Shown here in pieces: positions 1 through 8,535 of a DNA stretch of 53,707 nt. The notes beneath the pieces are model-generated. The model made no database searches. It was not told the origin of the DNA and saw only the letters and a list, made by a program, of their open reading frames with translations. Position numbers and translations under genes: made by a program. The DNA lies in assembly GCA_045630285.1 (NCBI GenBank), contig JAZQSX010000023.1:1-53707 (forward strand), read 5' to 3'. This DNA is from RGIG3009 sp045630285 (GTDB lineage Bacteria; Bacillota; Clostridia; Oscillospirales; Acutalibacteraceae). Numbering within the stretch: position 1 is the stretch's first letter; every line of letters starts with the position of its first letter.

Positions 1-23
1 GGGTGGGATTGTGTGTAATTTTG

Positions 24-66
24 GGAAAAATAAAAAAAAGAACCCGCCCCCTGGGTTAGGGGGGCT
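24..66 (-). terminator. intrinsic terminator after the GtrA/GIY-YIG pair
   Basis: Read on the minus strand, a GC-rich hairpin (arms 60-65 and 46-51, GCCCCC/GGGGGC, 8-base loop) is followed by a T-rich tract (positions 42-27, with a run of eight T). It lies about 20 bases past the stop of the GtrA-like gene, so it plausibly ends that transcript. The first 20 bases of the window hold nothing recognisable. Confidence 0.7.
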
Positions 67-84
67 ACCGTTGCCGTTATGTTA

Positions 85-498
85 TTATTTTTTGGTGGAA
101 TCAATGCTGCCACGGAAGACAAAAAAGCGCTGATACAGAAATTCCGTGACGAAGTTGAGCAGCAGTTTCAAAGCTTCAACAAGAAATTCATTCCAGCCGT
201 GCGTTGTGACGAGCCACTCGCTGAGAAAGGCGGTGGTAGGTGCGAAAACCGCATAGAAAGCCAGCACCTTCAGAAGTGCCACGGTGTAGTTAGTTGCCGA
301 ACGGAAGGTCACCTTGCGATTGATGGTAAGATTCCAAGTAACGGCCAACGATAATGAAATGAGCGAACATGCCCAAACCGGAAGTGGGGTTTTCAAGGTA
401 AGGAAGGTATAACTTCCAATCTCCAGAGCACCAGCACTGATGGATACCAGGGTGAATTTGACAACGCGCAGGAATTCGATCATTTTGTTACTTTTCAT
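85..498 (-). CDS. GtrA-like family membrane protein
   Basis: A 137-residue hydrophobic protein with about four predicted membrane segments and a basic end, matching the GtrA/DPMS-type family (PF04138) in size and pattern. It includes the typical 'NRKVTF' segment after the second helix and 'YQRFFVF' near the C-terminus. Members are thought to help move polyprenyl-linked sugars across the membrane for cell-surface glycosylation; the substrate here is unknown. The start is set at the ATG at 498-496, because GGAGG (510-506) sits at correct spacing and the ATG overlaps the upstream stop as ATGA. A longer in-frame reading to 534 would run deep into the GIY-YIG gene without its own ribosome site. 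It is probably co-transcribed and translationally coupled with the GIY-YIG gene. Confidence 0.85.
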   Translation of the reverse strand: MKSNKMIEFLRVVKFTLVSISAGALEIGSYTFLTLKTPLPVWACSLISLSLAVTWNLTINRKVTFRSATNYTVALLKVLAFYAVFAPTTAFLSEWLVTTHGWNEFLVEALKLLLNFVTEFLYQRFFVFRGSIDSTKK

Positions 499-827
499 AA
501 GGATACCTCCGATAGAAAGTGATAGTCCCGGCAATCCAACCGATCGCCGAGCAAGGGGGTAAGCAGGTCGGGCGATGCGATAAGTTGCTCTTTTTGGGCG
601 TGGGTCAGCGATTTTTTGATACGGTATTCCAATCGCGTAGCGGAGGAACGGTCAGGTGCTTGCCACACACCTTCGACACGAAGCGGCGGATGCGACAGCG
701 TATACTTTGCGCTGCGGACCGTGCCGCTGCAATGCTCCCGGAACCGGCGCCTCCAGTCAGTGGCGAATCCCGTGTACAAAGAACCGTCCGTACATCGGAG
801 CATATAAACAAAGTACGAGCGTTCCAC
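495..827 (-). CDS. GIY-YIG domain protein (YhbQ/YazA-like, UPF0213)
   Basis: A 110-residue single-domain protein. The N-terminus has the GIY-YIG signature in its short-family form ('FVYMLRCTDGSLYTG', residues 6-20), followed by the 'RRFREH' arginine/histidine segment and 'LEYRIKK', both typical of UPF0213. Small stand-alone GIY-YIG proteins are predicted nucleases; cellular roles are mostly undefined and some act on damaged or single-stranded DNA. Start is a GTG (827-825) with GGAGG at 838-834. It is the first gene of a two-gene minus-strand unit, and its stop TGA overlaps the ATG of the GtrA-like gene. Family assignment is firm; function is not. Confidence 0.9.
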   Translation of the reverse strand: MERSYFVYMLRCTDGSLYTGFATDWRRRFREHCSGTVRSAKYTLSHPPLRVEGVWQAPDRSSATRLEYRIKKSLTHAQKEQLIASPDLLTPLLGDRLDCRDYHFLSEVSL

Positions 828-856
828 GGAACCGCCTCCACGTCCAAACTAATTCC

Positions 857-886
857 ATTGTACCTTATTCGATAGTAAAAACACAA
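857..886 (-). promoter_or_regulatory. weak candidate promoter for the minus-strand pair
   Basis: On the minus strand a TACAAT hexamer (862-857) lies 30 bases upstream of the GTG start, with a poor TTGTGT -35 candidate 18 bases further up. Position is right but the -35 is weak. Confidence 0.3.
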
Positions 887-919
887 GAGGAAATTTTACA
901 AAAAACACGGTTTTCTGCG

Positions 920-948
920 TTGACAGACGGAGCGTGGTGTGGTATAAT
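920..948 (+). promoter_or_regulatory. pyr operon promoter (consensus sigma-A type)
   Basis: A perfect TTGACA (920-925) and a perfect TATAAT (943-948) are separated by 17 bases, with a TGG extension just before the -10. This is as close to consensus as a vegetative promoter gets, so most control should come from the attenuator downstream. The transcript should start near 955. Confidence 0.9.
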
Positions 949-970
949 CCTTAAGAAATAAATCTTTAAG

Positions 971-1079
971 TGCGATACAGAGAGATCGGCAAGATTGCGG
1001 AATATCGGTTCACGGGGCAGAAACTCTGCGTCGGTTCGTTATGCGTATCCGCCTTGCCGTTATCGGCAGGGCTTTTTTT
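971..1079 (+). promoter_or_regulatory. PyrR-type pyrimidine attenuator (anti-antiterminator, antiterminator, terminator)
   Basis: Three mutually exclusive structures can be drawn. (a) A binding hairpin closed by GCGAT (972-976)/ATTGC (994-998) encloses CAGAGAGATCGGCAAG (978-993), close to the conserved PyrR recognition loop. (b) An antiterminator pairs GGCAAG (988-993) and GCGGA (997-1001), with an ATT bulge, to 1048-1058. (c) A terminator has a 9-bp stem 1051-1059/1064-1072, loop TTAT, and seven T (1073-1079). Structure (b) uses the 3' side of (a) and the 5' arm of (c), the known PyrR logic: UMP-bound PyrR stabilises (a), releasing the terminator. The pyrR gene itself is not in the window. 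Confidence 0.87.
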
Positions 1080-1098
1080 GAAGAAAGGAGAAGCTACC

Positions 1099-2310
1099 AT
1101 GGCAGAACAGCTCAAGGCGAAACTGATCGGTACTGCGGCGTTGCCGTCACTTCCTCAGTGGGTGTCGGAGTGTTTTTCCGTTCCGGAGTTTTCTCATCTC
1201 AATCATTCCCGTTACGTTGTTTTTCCCGGCTTTTGCGATGTGCATGTGCATTTTCGTGAGCCGGGTTTTTCTTATAAAGAGACCATTGCGTCGGGTTGCC
1301 GTGCAGCGGCACACGGTGGGTATACGGCCGTTTGTACGATGCCGAACCTGAATCCCGTGCCGGACGATGCGGCGCATCTGAAGGCGCAGCTGGATCTGAT
1401 CCGTGAGCATGCGACGATCGCCGTATACCCTTACGGTGCCATTACCGTGGGACAGCAGGGCGAACGGCTGGCGGTGCTCGAGGAACTGGCGCCCGATGTG
1501 ATTGCGTTTTCGGATGACGGACGCGGTGTGCAGAGTGACGAGATGATGCGTGAGGCGATGAAGCGTGCCAAAGCGCTCGGTAAGATGATCGTGGCGCACT
1601 GTGAGGTCAACAGCTTGCTTCGGGGTGGGTATATCCACGACGGCGAGTATGCCGCCGCCCACGGGCACCGTGGCATTTGCAGTGAGAGCGAATGGGGACA
1701 GATCGCCCGTGATTTGGAGCTGGTGCGTGAGACGGGCTGCTCCTACCACGTGTGTCACATTTCCACCAAAGAAAGCGTCGAGCTGATCCGTAAGGCCAAA
1801 GCCGAAGGGCTGGACGTTACCTGCGAAACGGCGCCGCATTATTTGGCGCTGGACGACAGCGATCTGCAGGAGCATGGACGCTTCAAGATGAATCCGCCGC
1901 TTCGCTCGGCAGAGGATCGGTTGGCGCTGATCGAAGGCGTATGTGACGGAACGATCGATATGATCGCTACCGACCACGCCCCGCATTCCGCCGAGGAAAA
2001 GGGAAAAGGGTTGGAAAACAGCGCTTTCGGTGTCGTCGGTTTGGAAACGGCTTTCCCAGTGCTGTATACCACCCTGGTCAAGCCGGGCATCCTAACAGAG
2101 GAGCAGTTGGCACACCTGCTTTCGATCCGACCGAGAGAGCGGTTTGGAATTGGGTTTGACGGGTCGTTTACCGTGTGGGATACGGAAGCCAGCTGCGTGG
2201 TAGACCCGCACGAGTTTTTGTCGCTTGGCAAGGCGACGCCGTTTGAAGGCAAAACGTTGTTCGGCCGGTGTGTACTGACAGTGTGTAACGGTCAACCGGT
2301 GTATCGATAA
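1099..2310 (+). CDS. pyrC: dihydroorotase, class I
   Basis: 403 residues. Catalyses reversible cyclisation of N-carbamoyl-aspartate to dihydroorotate, step 3 of UMP synthesis, in the cytosol. Amidohydrolase zinc motif DVHVHFREPG at residues 47-56; metal-binding histidines in 'AHCE', 'CHIS' and 'CETAPHY'; catalytic aspartate in 'DHAPH' (D292). The 'FSDDG' segment places an aspartate where other amidohydrolases carry a carbamylated lysine, as in class I enzymes. The start is the ATG at 1099 with AAAGGAG at 1084-1090, directly after the attenuator; an in-frame reading from 970 would run through the attenuator and is rejected. First gene of the pyr operon, 14 bases before carB. Confidence 0.96.
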   Translation: MAEQLKAKLIGTAALPSLPQWVSECFSVPEFSHLNHSRYVVFPGFCDVHVHFREPGFSYKETIASGCRAAAHGGYTAVCTMPNLNPVPDDAAHLKAQLDLIREHATIAVYPYGAITVGQQGERLAVLEELAPDVIAFSDDGRGVQSDEMMREAMKRAKALGKMIVAHCEVNSLLRGGYIHDGEYAAAHGHRGICSESEWGQIARDLELVRETGCSYHVCHISTKESVELIRKAKAEGLDVTCETAPHYLALDDSDLQEHGRFKMNPPLRSAEDRLALIEGVCDGTIDMIATDHAPHSAEEKGKGLENSAFGVVGLETAFPVLYTTLVKPGILTEEQLAHLLSIRPRERFGIGFDGSFTVWDTEASCVVDPHEFLSLGKATPFEGKTLFGRCVLTVCNGQPVYR

Positions 2311-2324
2311 GGAGGAAGTCGATT

Positions 2325-5300
2325 ATGGCAAAGCGTACGGATATTCACAAGATTCTCATCATCGGATCCGGACCGATCGTCATCGGTCAGGCGGCGGAGT
2401 TTGACTACGCCGGCACGCAGGCGTGCTTGGCGCTCCGTGAGGAGGGGTATGAGGTTGTGCTGTGCAACTCTAACCCTGCCACGATCATGACAGACACCAC
2501 CGTGGCGGACAAGGTATATATGGAACCGTTGACACTGGAATATGTGGCGAAGATTTTGCGCTACGAGCGCCCCGATGCGATTCTGCCGGGTATCGGCGGA
2601 CAAACGGGTCTGAATCTAGCCATGCAGCTTGAGAAGAAGGGCATTCTCAAGGAGTGCGGCGTGGAACTACTTGGCACCAGCAGTGAAAGCATTGAGCGTG
2701 CAGAGGATCGTGAGTTATTCAAGGAGCTTTGCCAGTCTATCGGTGAACCGACCATTCCTTCCGAGATCACGTATAGCCTCGAAGAAGCGGCTGCGGCGGC
2801 AGAGCGCATTGGGTATCCCGTGGTGCTGCGTCCGGCGTTTACGCTCGGCGGCACGGGCGGCGGCTTTGCCAACAACCCCGAAGAACTGCGTGAGATCGGC
2901 CTGAATGCGTTTAAGCTGTCGCCGGTACATCAGGTGCTGATCGAAAAGAGCGTCAAGGGATATAAAGAAATCGAGTTCGAGGTGATGCGTGATTCCAAGG
3001 ATAACGCCATCACCATTTGCGGTATGGAAAACATCGACCCCGTTGGCGTGCATACCGGTGACTCGCTGGTCGTAGCGCCGATCATGACGCTGAACGATCA
3101 CGATCTGAAAATGCTCAACGACAGTGCGATCAAGCTGATCCGTGAGCTCAAGATCGAGGGCGGCTGTAACGTGCAGTTTGCGTTGCATCCGCAGACCAGC
3201 GAATATTATCTCATTGAGGTCAACCCTCGTGTGTCTCGTTCGTCGGCGCTGGCGTCCAAGGCGAGCGGTTATCCGATCGCCCGTGTGACTGCTAAGATTG
3301 CGGTCGGTATGGAGCTGAAGGATATTGCGATCGCCAATACCACCGCTGCTTTCGAACCTCGCCTCGACTACGTGGTGGCAAAGCTGCCCCGCTTCCCGTT
3401 TGATAAATTTGCCACAGCGCCCAATACGCTGGGCACCCAGATGAAGGCAACGGGTGAAGTCATGGGTATCGGCTCCAATTTGGAGGAATGTCTGCTGAAA
3501 TCAGTACGTTCTCTGGAAATCGGTGCGTGCCACTTCCACCTGCCGAAGTTTGACAGCTTCGGCGATCAGGAGCTGCGGGACTATCTTCTGGAGTTCCACG
3601 ACGATAACATCTTTGCGGTTACGGAGCTGCTTCGTCGCAAGGAAAGCATCGATAGCCTGTACGATCTAACCAAGATCACGCCGTATTTTCTGGAATCCAT
3701 CAAAAAGATCGTGGATATGGAGATCACGCTGTGCGCCAACCCTGGTGATATTGACGTGCTGCGTCAGGCGAAGCAGATGGGTTTCGGGGATAAGTTTATT
3801 GCCGGTCTGTGGCGCATGACCGAAACCGAGCTGTACGAGCTGCGCCGTCAGCACGGCTTGTTCCCGGTGTACCGTATGGTGGATACCTGCCATACCAATG
3901 CGTATATCCCGTATTTCTACTCGTCCTATACGGGTGAAAACGACTCCCGATTGACCGATCGCAAAAAGATCGTAGTGCTGGGTGCGGGTCCCATTCGTAT
4001 CGGACAGGGTGTGGAGTTTGACTATTCTACCGTGCACGCTGTGACCACCATTAAAAAGGCAGGTTACGAGGCGATCATCATCAATAACAACCCCGAAACG
4101 GTGTCGACCGACTATACGACGGCAGACAAGCTGTATTTTGAGCCGCTGACTCCCGAAGACGTGATGAACATCGTGGAGTTTGAGAAGCCGGAGGGCGTGA
4201 TTGCTTCGCTCGGCGGTCAGACGGCTATCAATCTTGCCGAGCCGCTGATGAAGCGGGGCGTTCGCATTATCGGCACCGATTGTGAGGCAATCGACCGTGC
4301 GGAGAACCGGGATCGATTTGAAAAGATCCTGGAGGAGCTGGAGATTCCGCAGCCGAAGGGTCGTGCGGTCACTCGCATTGAGGACGGCATTGCGGCAGCG
4401 TCGGAGATCGGTTATCCCGTGCTGGTGCGTCCGAGCTTCGTACTCGGCGGCCGTGCCATGCAGATCGTTGCCAACGAGGAGCAGCTGCGGCAGTACCTGA
4501 AGACTGCCGTGGAAATCGACGAAGACAAGCCGGTGCTGGTGGACAAATACATTCAGGGCAAGGAAGTGGAGATCGATGCGATCTGCGACGGCCGTGACGT
4601 ATTTGTGCCCGGTATTATGGAATTGGTGGAACGCACCGGTATCCACAGCGGCGACTCGATCAGCGTGTATCCGACCTTCAGCATTTCCGACAGGGTGAAG
4701 GGCGTGTTGCTGCAGTATGCCAAAAAATTAGGCCTCGGTATCGGAATTATTGGCCTGTATAATATCCAGTTTATTGTGGACGACAAGGAAGACGTGTATA
4801 TCATCGAAGTCAATCCTCGTTCGTCCCGTACCGTGCCGTTCCTGTCAAAGTCGACGGGCTACAGCTTGGCGGATATTGCCACCGAGGTCATTCTCGGCAA
4901 GAGCCTGAAGGAGCTTGGTATCTTTGGTATCTATCCCGACGAGAAAGAGCGCTGGTATGTGAAGGTGCCGGTGTTCTCCTTCAACAAGATCCGTGGTTTG
5001 GATGCGTATCTCTCGCCGGAGATGAAGTCCACCGGCGAAGCGATCGGTTACGACGATAAGCTCAACCGCGCCTTGTACAAAGCGTTGCAGGCGTCGGGTA
5101 TGCACCTGCAGAACTACGGCACGGTGTTTGCAACCATTGCTGACAAAGACAAGGAGGAAGCGTTGCCGCTGATCCGTCGGTTCTACAATCTCGGCTTTAA
5201 CATTGAAGCGACGGAGGGGACGGCGAATTTCCTGAAACAAAACGGAATTCGCACGCACGTGCTGCGTAAGATCGGTGACGGCAGCGACGAGATCCCCGAG

Positions 5301-5498
5301 GCGCTGCGGCAAGGTCATATTGCCTACGTTATCAATACCCGTGACATTGGCTCGGCCGGTCAGGCAAGTGACGGTTATCAGATCCGCCGCTATGCCACCG
5401 AGAACAACGTGACGATCTTCACGGCGTTGGATACGGTGAAGGTGTTGCTTGATGTACTGGAAGAAACCACGTTGACGATTTCGACGATTGACGCATAA
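2325..5498 (+). CDS. carB: carbamoyl-phosphate synthase large subunit
   Basis: 1057 residues, normal for CarB. Makes carbamoyl phosphate from bicarbonate, two ATP and ammonia channelled from the CarA glutaminase. Two homologous ATP-grasp halves are visible: the first begins 'KILIIGSGPIVIGQAAEFDY' and the second 'KIVVLGAGPIRIGQGVEFDY' near residue 547. A C-terminal MGS-like allosteric domain runs from about residue 930. The ATP-grasp 'EVNPR' signature occurs in both halves. It has a strong GGAGG site 14 bases after pyrC. The small subunit gene carA, which normally precedes carB, is missing between pyrC and carB and anywhere else in the window, so glutamine-dependent activity needs a CarA encoded elsewhere. 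Confidence 0.97.
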   Translation: MAKRTDIHKILIIGSGPIVIGQAAEFDYAGTQACLALREEGYEVVLCNSNPATIMTDTTVADKVYMEPLTLEYVAKILRYERPDAILPGIGGQTGLNLAMQLEKKGILKECGVELLGTSSESIERAEDRELFKELCQSIGEPTIPSEITYSLEEAAAAAERIGYPVVLRPAFTLGGTGGGFANNPEELREIGLNAFKLSPVHQVLIEKSVKGYKEIEFEVMRDSKDNAITICGMENIDPVGVHTGDSLVVAPIMTLNDHDLKMLNDSAIKLIRELKIEGGCNVQFALHPQTSEYYLIEVNPRVSRSSALASKASGYPIARVTAKIAVGMELKDIAIANTTAAFEPRLDYVVAKLPRFPFDKFATAPNTLGTQMKATGEVMGIGSNLEECLLKSVRSLEIGACHFHLPKFDSFGDQELRDYLLEFHDDNIFAVTELLRRKESIDSLYDLTKITPYFLESIKKIVDMEITLCANPGDIDVLRQAKQMGFGDKFIAGLWRMTETELYELRRQHGLFPVYRMVDTCHTNAYIPYFYSSYTGENDSRLTDRKKIVVLGAGPIRIGQGVEFDYSTVHAVTTIKKAGYEAIIINNNPETVSTDYTTADKLYFEPLTPEDVMNIVEFEKPEGVIASLGGQTAINLAEPLMKRGVRIIGTDCEAIDRAENRDRFEKILEELEIPQPKGRAVTRIEDGIAAASEIGYPVLVRPSFVLGGRAMQIVANEEQLRQYLKTAVEIDEDKPVLVDKYIQGKEVEIDAICDGRDVFVPGIMELVERTGIHSGDSISVYPTFSISDRVKGVLLQYAKKLGLGIGIIGLYNIQFIVDDKEDVYIIEVNPRSSRTVPFLSKSTGYSLADIATEVILGKSLKELGIFGIYPDEKERWYVKVPVFSFNKIRGLDAYLSPEMKSTGEAIGYDDKLNRALYKALQASGMHLQNYGTVFATIADKDKEEALPLIRRFYNLGFNIEATEGTANFLKQNGIRTHVLRKIGDGSDEIPEALRQGHIAYVINTRDIGSAGQASDGYQIRRYATENNVTIFTALDTVKVLLDVLEETTLTISTIDA

Positions 5499-5508
5499 GG
5501 AGAACGGT

Positions 5509-6246
5509 ATGAAACAAGGTTTGTTTACGATTGTGGAGCATACCCGTCTCACCGAAACGGTGTGGCGGATGCGTCTGCAGGGAGATACCTCGGATATTTA
5601 TGCACCGGGTCAGTTTGTTAACATTCGTTTGGAGGGCCTGTTTTTGCGCCGCCCGATCTCGGTGTGTGACTGTGAGGGTGACGTGCTGACAATTGTGTAC
5701 AAGGTGGTCGGCAAGGGCACCCGCCAGATGAGTGAAATGCGTGTCGGTGACACGTTGGATGTGCTCACAGGGCTTGGCAACGGCTATACGTTGTCTACTG
5801 CCGGCGACCACCCGCTGCTGCTGGGCGGTGGTGTCGGTGTACCGCCGCTGTATATGCTGGCGAAGGAGCTGATTGCCGAAGGACGTCAGGTGTCGGTCGT
5901 TTTGGGGTTTAACACCAAAGCCGAAGTGTTTTACGAAGAGGAATTCCGTGCGCTGGGCGCTGCGGTAACGGTGGCAACAGCGGACGGCTCTTACGGCGTG
6001 AAGGGCTTTGTGACCGACGCTATGGCGGGAATGGACTACACCTATTTTTACACGTGCGGTCCTGAGCCGATGCTGAAAGCGGTGTATAAAGCGACGAAAA
6101 CGAGCGGTCAGTTCAGTTTTGAAGAGCGTATGGGCTGCGGGTTCGGCGCTTGTATGGGTTGTTCCTGCAAGACCGTTACCGGCAACAAACGCATTTGTAA
6201 GGAAGGCCCTGTGCTGCGAAAGGAGGATATCCTGTGGGAGACTTAA
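5509..6246 (+). CDS. pyrK: dihydroorotate dehydrogenase B, electron-transfer subunit
   Basis: 245 residues. FAD- and [2Fe-2S]-containing reductase subunit that passes electrons from PyrD to NAD+, making the class 1B enzyme NAD-linked. An N-terminal FAD-binding barrel with 'RRPISV' precedes the NAD-binding half ('LLGGGVGVPPLYMLAKEL'). The iron-sulphur ligands are C210, C215, C218 and C230 (C-x4-C-x2-C-x11-C). The start is the ATG at 5509; AAGGAG overlaps the carB stop. Its end overlaps the start of pyrD by 13 bases, fitting the fixed 2:2 stoichiometry of the complex. An NAD-linked enzyme suits an anaerobe without quinone-coupled oxidation. Confidence 0.95.
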   Translation: MKQGLFTIVEHTRLTETVWRMRLQGDTSDIYAPGQFVNIRLEGLFLRRPISVCDCEGDVLTIVYKVVGKGTRQMSEMRVGDTLDVLTGLGNGYTLSTAGDHPLLLGGGVGVPPLYMLAKELIAEGRQVSVVLGFNTKAEVFYEEEFRALGAAVTVATADGSYGVKGFVTDAMAGMDYTYFYTCGPEPMLKAVYKATKTSGQFSFEERMGCGFGACMGCSCKTVTGNKRICKEGPVLRKEDILWET

Positions 6247-7145
6247 GTACGACGCTGTGCGGCATTCGTTTGGACAATCCGGTAATTCCTGCCAGCGGTA
6301 CGTTTGGCTACGGATATGAGTTTGCCGCTTTGTATGACATCAATATGCTTGGCACCTTCTCGTTCAAGGGCACAACGCTTGAGCCCCGCTTTGGTAATCC
6401 GACGCCCCGCATTGCGGAGTGCACCGCCGGTATGATCAATGCGGTGGGATTACAGAACCCCGGCGTGCAGAAGGTCATCAGCGAAGAGTTGCCGAAGCTT
6501 GCCACCTGCTTTGATAAGCCGGTTATGGCGAACGTTAGTGGATTTTCCATTGCGGAGTATATCGAGACGTGCTATTTGTTAGATCAGTGTCCGCAGGTGG
6601 GTTGGCTGGAGGTCAACGTCAGTTGCCCCAACGTCCACGGCGGCGGTATGAGCTTCGGTACCTCGCCTGAGGCAGCGGCAGAGGTCACGGCGGTCGTTAA
6701 ACGAGCCACTACGAAGCCGGTGATCATCAAGCTGTCTCCCAATGTGACGGATATCGTTTCGATCGCCAAGGCGTGTGAGGCGGCGGGAGCCGACGGTATC
6801 AGCCTGATCAACACCCTTCTCGGTATGCGTATTGATCTGCGTACCCGTCGACCGGTGATTGCCAACAAAATGGGCGGCTTTTCGGGCAGTGCGATCTTCC
6901 CGGTAGCCGTGCGTATGGTGTACCAGGTTGCCAACGCCGTGGACATTCCCGTGGTGGGTATGGGCGGTGTCAGCACGGCGGAGGACGTCATCGAAATGAT
7001 GATGGCAGGCGCTTGCGCCGTGCAGGTCGGTGCCGCCAATCTGGTGGATCCGTTTGCGTGCAAGCGCATTATTGAAGAGTTGCCGGCGGCAATGGAACGG
7101 TATCGCATTGACCGTCTGGAGGATATTATAGGAGGCGCAAAATAA
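6234..7145 (+). CDS. pyrD: dihydroorotate dehydrogenase, class 1B catalytic subunit
   Basis: 303 residues, FMN-binding TIM barrel oxidising dihydroorotate to orotate. The active-site loop 'NVSCPNVHGGGMSFGT' holds the catalytic cysteine (C131) typical of class 1 enzymes; 'PVVGMGGV' and 'GACAVQVGAAN' form the FMN phosphate site. Starts with GTG at 6234, chosen because AAGGAGG (6220-6226) is correctly spaced and the first residues align with the family ('LSTTLCGIRLDNPVI'). It overlaps pyrK upstream and shares TAATG with pyrF downstream. Partner of PyrK. Confidence 0.96.
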   Translation: MGDLSTTLCGIRLDNPVIPASGTFGYGYEFAALYDINMLGTFSFKGTTLEPRFGNPTPRIAECTAGMINAVGLQNPGVQKVISEELPKLATCFDKPVMANVSGFSIAEYIETCYLLDQCPQVGWLEVNVSCPNVHGGGMSFGTSPEAAAEVTAVVKRATTKPVIIKLSPNVTDIVSIAKACEAAGADGISLINTLLGMRIDLRTRRPVIANKMGGFSGSAIFPVAVRMVYQVANAVDIPVVGMGGVSTAEDVIEMMMAGACAVQVGAANLVDPFACKRIIEELPAAMERYRIDRLEDIIGGAK

Positions 7146-7843
7146 TGGGTAAGGACGTCATTGTTGCTTGCGATTTTGCGAGCGCAGAGCAGGTTTTCAG
7201 TTTTTTGGACAAGTTCACGGGCAAAAAACCGTTTGTGAAGATCGGTATGGAGCTGTTTTATGCCGAGGGCCCGCAGATCGTTCGTGAGATCAAACAGCGG
7301 GGCCACAAGATCTTCTTGGATCTGAAATTGCACGATATTCCCAACACCGTGAAGAAATCTATGGCAGTACTGTCGGGCCTGGATGTGGATATGACCAATC
7401 TTCATGCAGCCGGCACGGTGAGCATGATGGAAGCGGCGATCGAGGGCTTAACCCGCCCCGACGGCACACGGCCGTTACTGATCGCCGTGACACAGCTGAC
7501 CTCCACGGATCAGGAGCGTATGGAAAACGATCTGCTGATCCGTGAGCCGATCGATAAGGTCGTGATGCACTATGCCGCCAACGCCAAAAAGGCGGGCCTG
7601 GACGGCGTGGTGTGCTCGCCGCTGGAGGCGGGAAAGGTACACGAGACCTGCGGTGCCGATTTTGTTACGGTGACGCCCGGTGTGCGCTTTGCCGACGGTG
7701 ACGTGGGGGATCAGAAGCGTGTGATGACGCCGGCACAGGCACGGGAGATCGGATCGGACTATATCGTGGTGGGTCGCCCCATTACGGCAGCCGAGGATCC
7801 GGTAGCGGCGTATGAGCGTTGCGTGCGTGAATTCGTGGGTTAA
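7145..7843 (+). CDS. pyrF: orotidine 5'-phosphate decarboxylase
   Basis: 232 residues. Decarboxylates OMP to UMP, the last step of the pathway. Substrate aspartate in 'VACDF' at the N-terminus; catalytic tetrad segment 'FLDLKLHDIPNTV' (D-x-K-x-x-D); phosphate loop 'VTPGVRF' and C-terminal 'YIVVGRPIT'. This is the PyrF type 1 family, of the size found in Bacillus. The ATG overlaps the pyrD stop by one base (TAATG), with GGAGG upstream. It follows its pathway partner pyrD and precedes pyrE. Confidence 0.96.
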   Translation: MGKDVIVACDFASAEQVFSFLDKFTGKKPFVKIGMELFYAEGPQIVREIKQRGHKIFLDLKLHDIPNTVKKSMAVLSGLDVDMTNLHAAGTVSMMEAAIEGLTRPDGTRPLLIAVTQLTSTDQERMENDLLIREPIDKVVMHYAANAKKAGLDGVVCSPLEAGKVHETCGADFVTVTPGVRFADGDVGDQKRVMTPAQAREIGSDYIVVGRPITAAEDPVAAYERCVREFVG

Positions 7844-7857
7844 AGGGAGAAACGGAT

Positions 7858-8514
7858 ATGGAAAGCTATAAGAGAGAGTTTATTCAGTTTTTAGAAAGCG
7901 CCGGTGTGCTGAAATTTGGCGATTTTACGGCGAAAAGCGGCAGAAAAATTCCGTATTTCATCAATGCGGGCGATATTAAGACCGGCGATCAGATCTCCAA
8001 GCTGGGCGAGTTCTATGCCAAGGCGTATTTTGAGAAGCTGGGCAAGAAGCAGACAGTGCTGTACGGCCCGGCGTACAAGGGTATTCCGATCGCTGTTTCG
8101 GCGGCGGTGGCGCTGTCTAAGGAAGGCCTCGACGTGCCGTTCTTCTTCAACCGCAAGGAGGAAAAGGATCACGGCGAGGGCGGCGTGTTCGTCGGGTACA
8201 AGCCGCAGGCGGGTCAAGAGGTCGTCATCGTTGAGGACGTCATCACCGCCGGCACGGCAATTCGCGAGAGTATGGCGATTTTGTCGCCGCTTGAGGGTGT
8301 TAAGGTTGCGGCTGTGTTCGTTATGGTTGACCGCAAGGAAAAGGGCAAGACCGAGAAATCAGCGATGGCGGAGGTTGGTGAAGAATACGGCTTCCCGGTG
8401 TACTCGGTCGTTGATGTGTACGATATTATCGAGTATCTGGAAGAAGATGAAAGCAACCGTGAAAACGTGGATCGCATCAAGAAGTATCTGGCGATCAACG
8501 GTGCGAAGGAATAA
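7858..8514 (+). CDS. pyrE: orotate phosphoribosyltransferase
   Basis: 218 residues. Transfers phosphoribosyl from PRPP to orotate, giving OMP. The type I PRTase PRPP loop is 'VVIVEDVITAGTAIRESM' near residues 122-139; the N-terminal hood includes 'FTAKSGRKIPYFINAG', and 'LYGPAYKGIP' supplies the pyrophosphate loop. The ATG at 7858 follows GGGAGAAACGG. Length is typical of the family. It sits 14 bases after pyrF and 21 bases before pyrB, within the same operon. Confidence 0.95.
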   Translation: MESYKREFIQFLESAGVLKFGDFTAKSGRKIPYFINAGDIKTGDQISKLGEFYAKAYFEKLGKKQTVLYGPAYKGIPIAVSAAVALSKEGLDVPFFFNRKEEKDHGEGGVFVGYKPQAGQEVVIVEDVITAGTAIRESMAILSPLEGVKVAAVFVMVDRKEKGKTEKSAMAEVGEEYGFPVYSVVDVYDIIEYLEEDESNRENVDRIKKYLAINGAKE

Positions 8515-8535
8515 TAAACGAAAGGCGGCTGTACT

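Noticed and set aside
970..1098. Extended N-terminus of PyrC from an upstream in-frame start
   Set aside because: The extra 43 codons overlay the PyrR attenuator, and the true ATG has a proper ribosome site.
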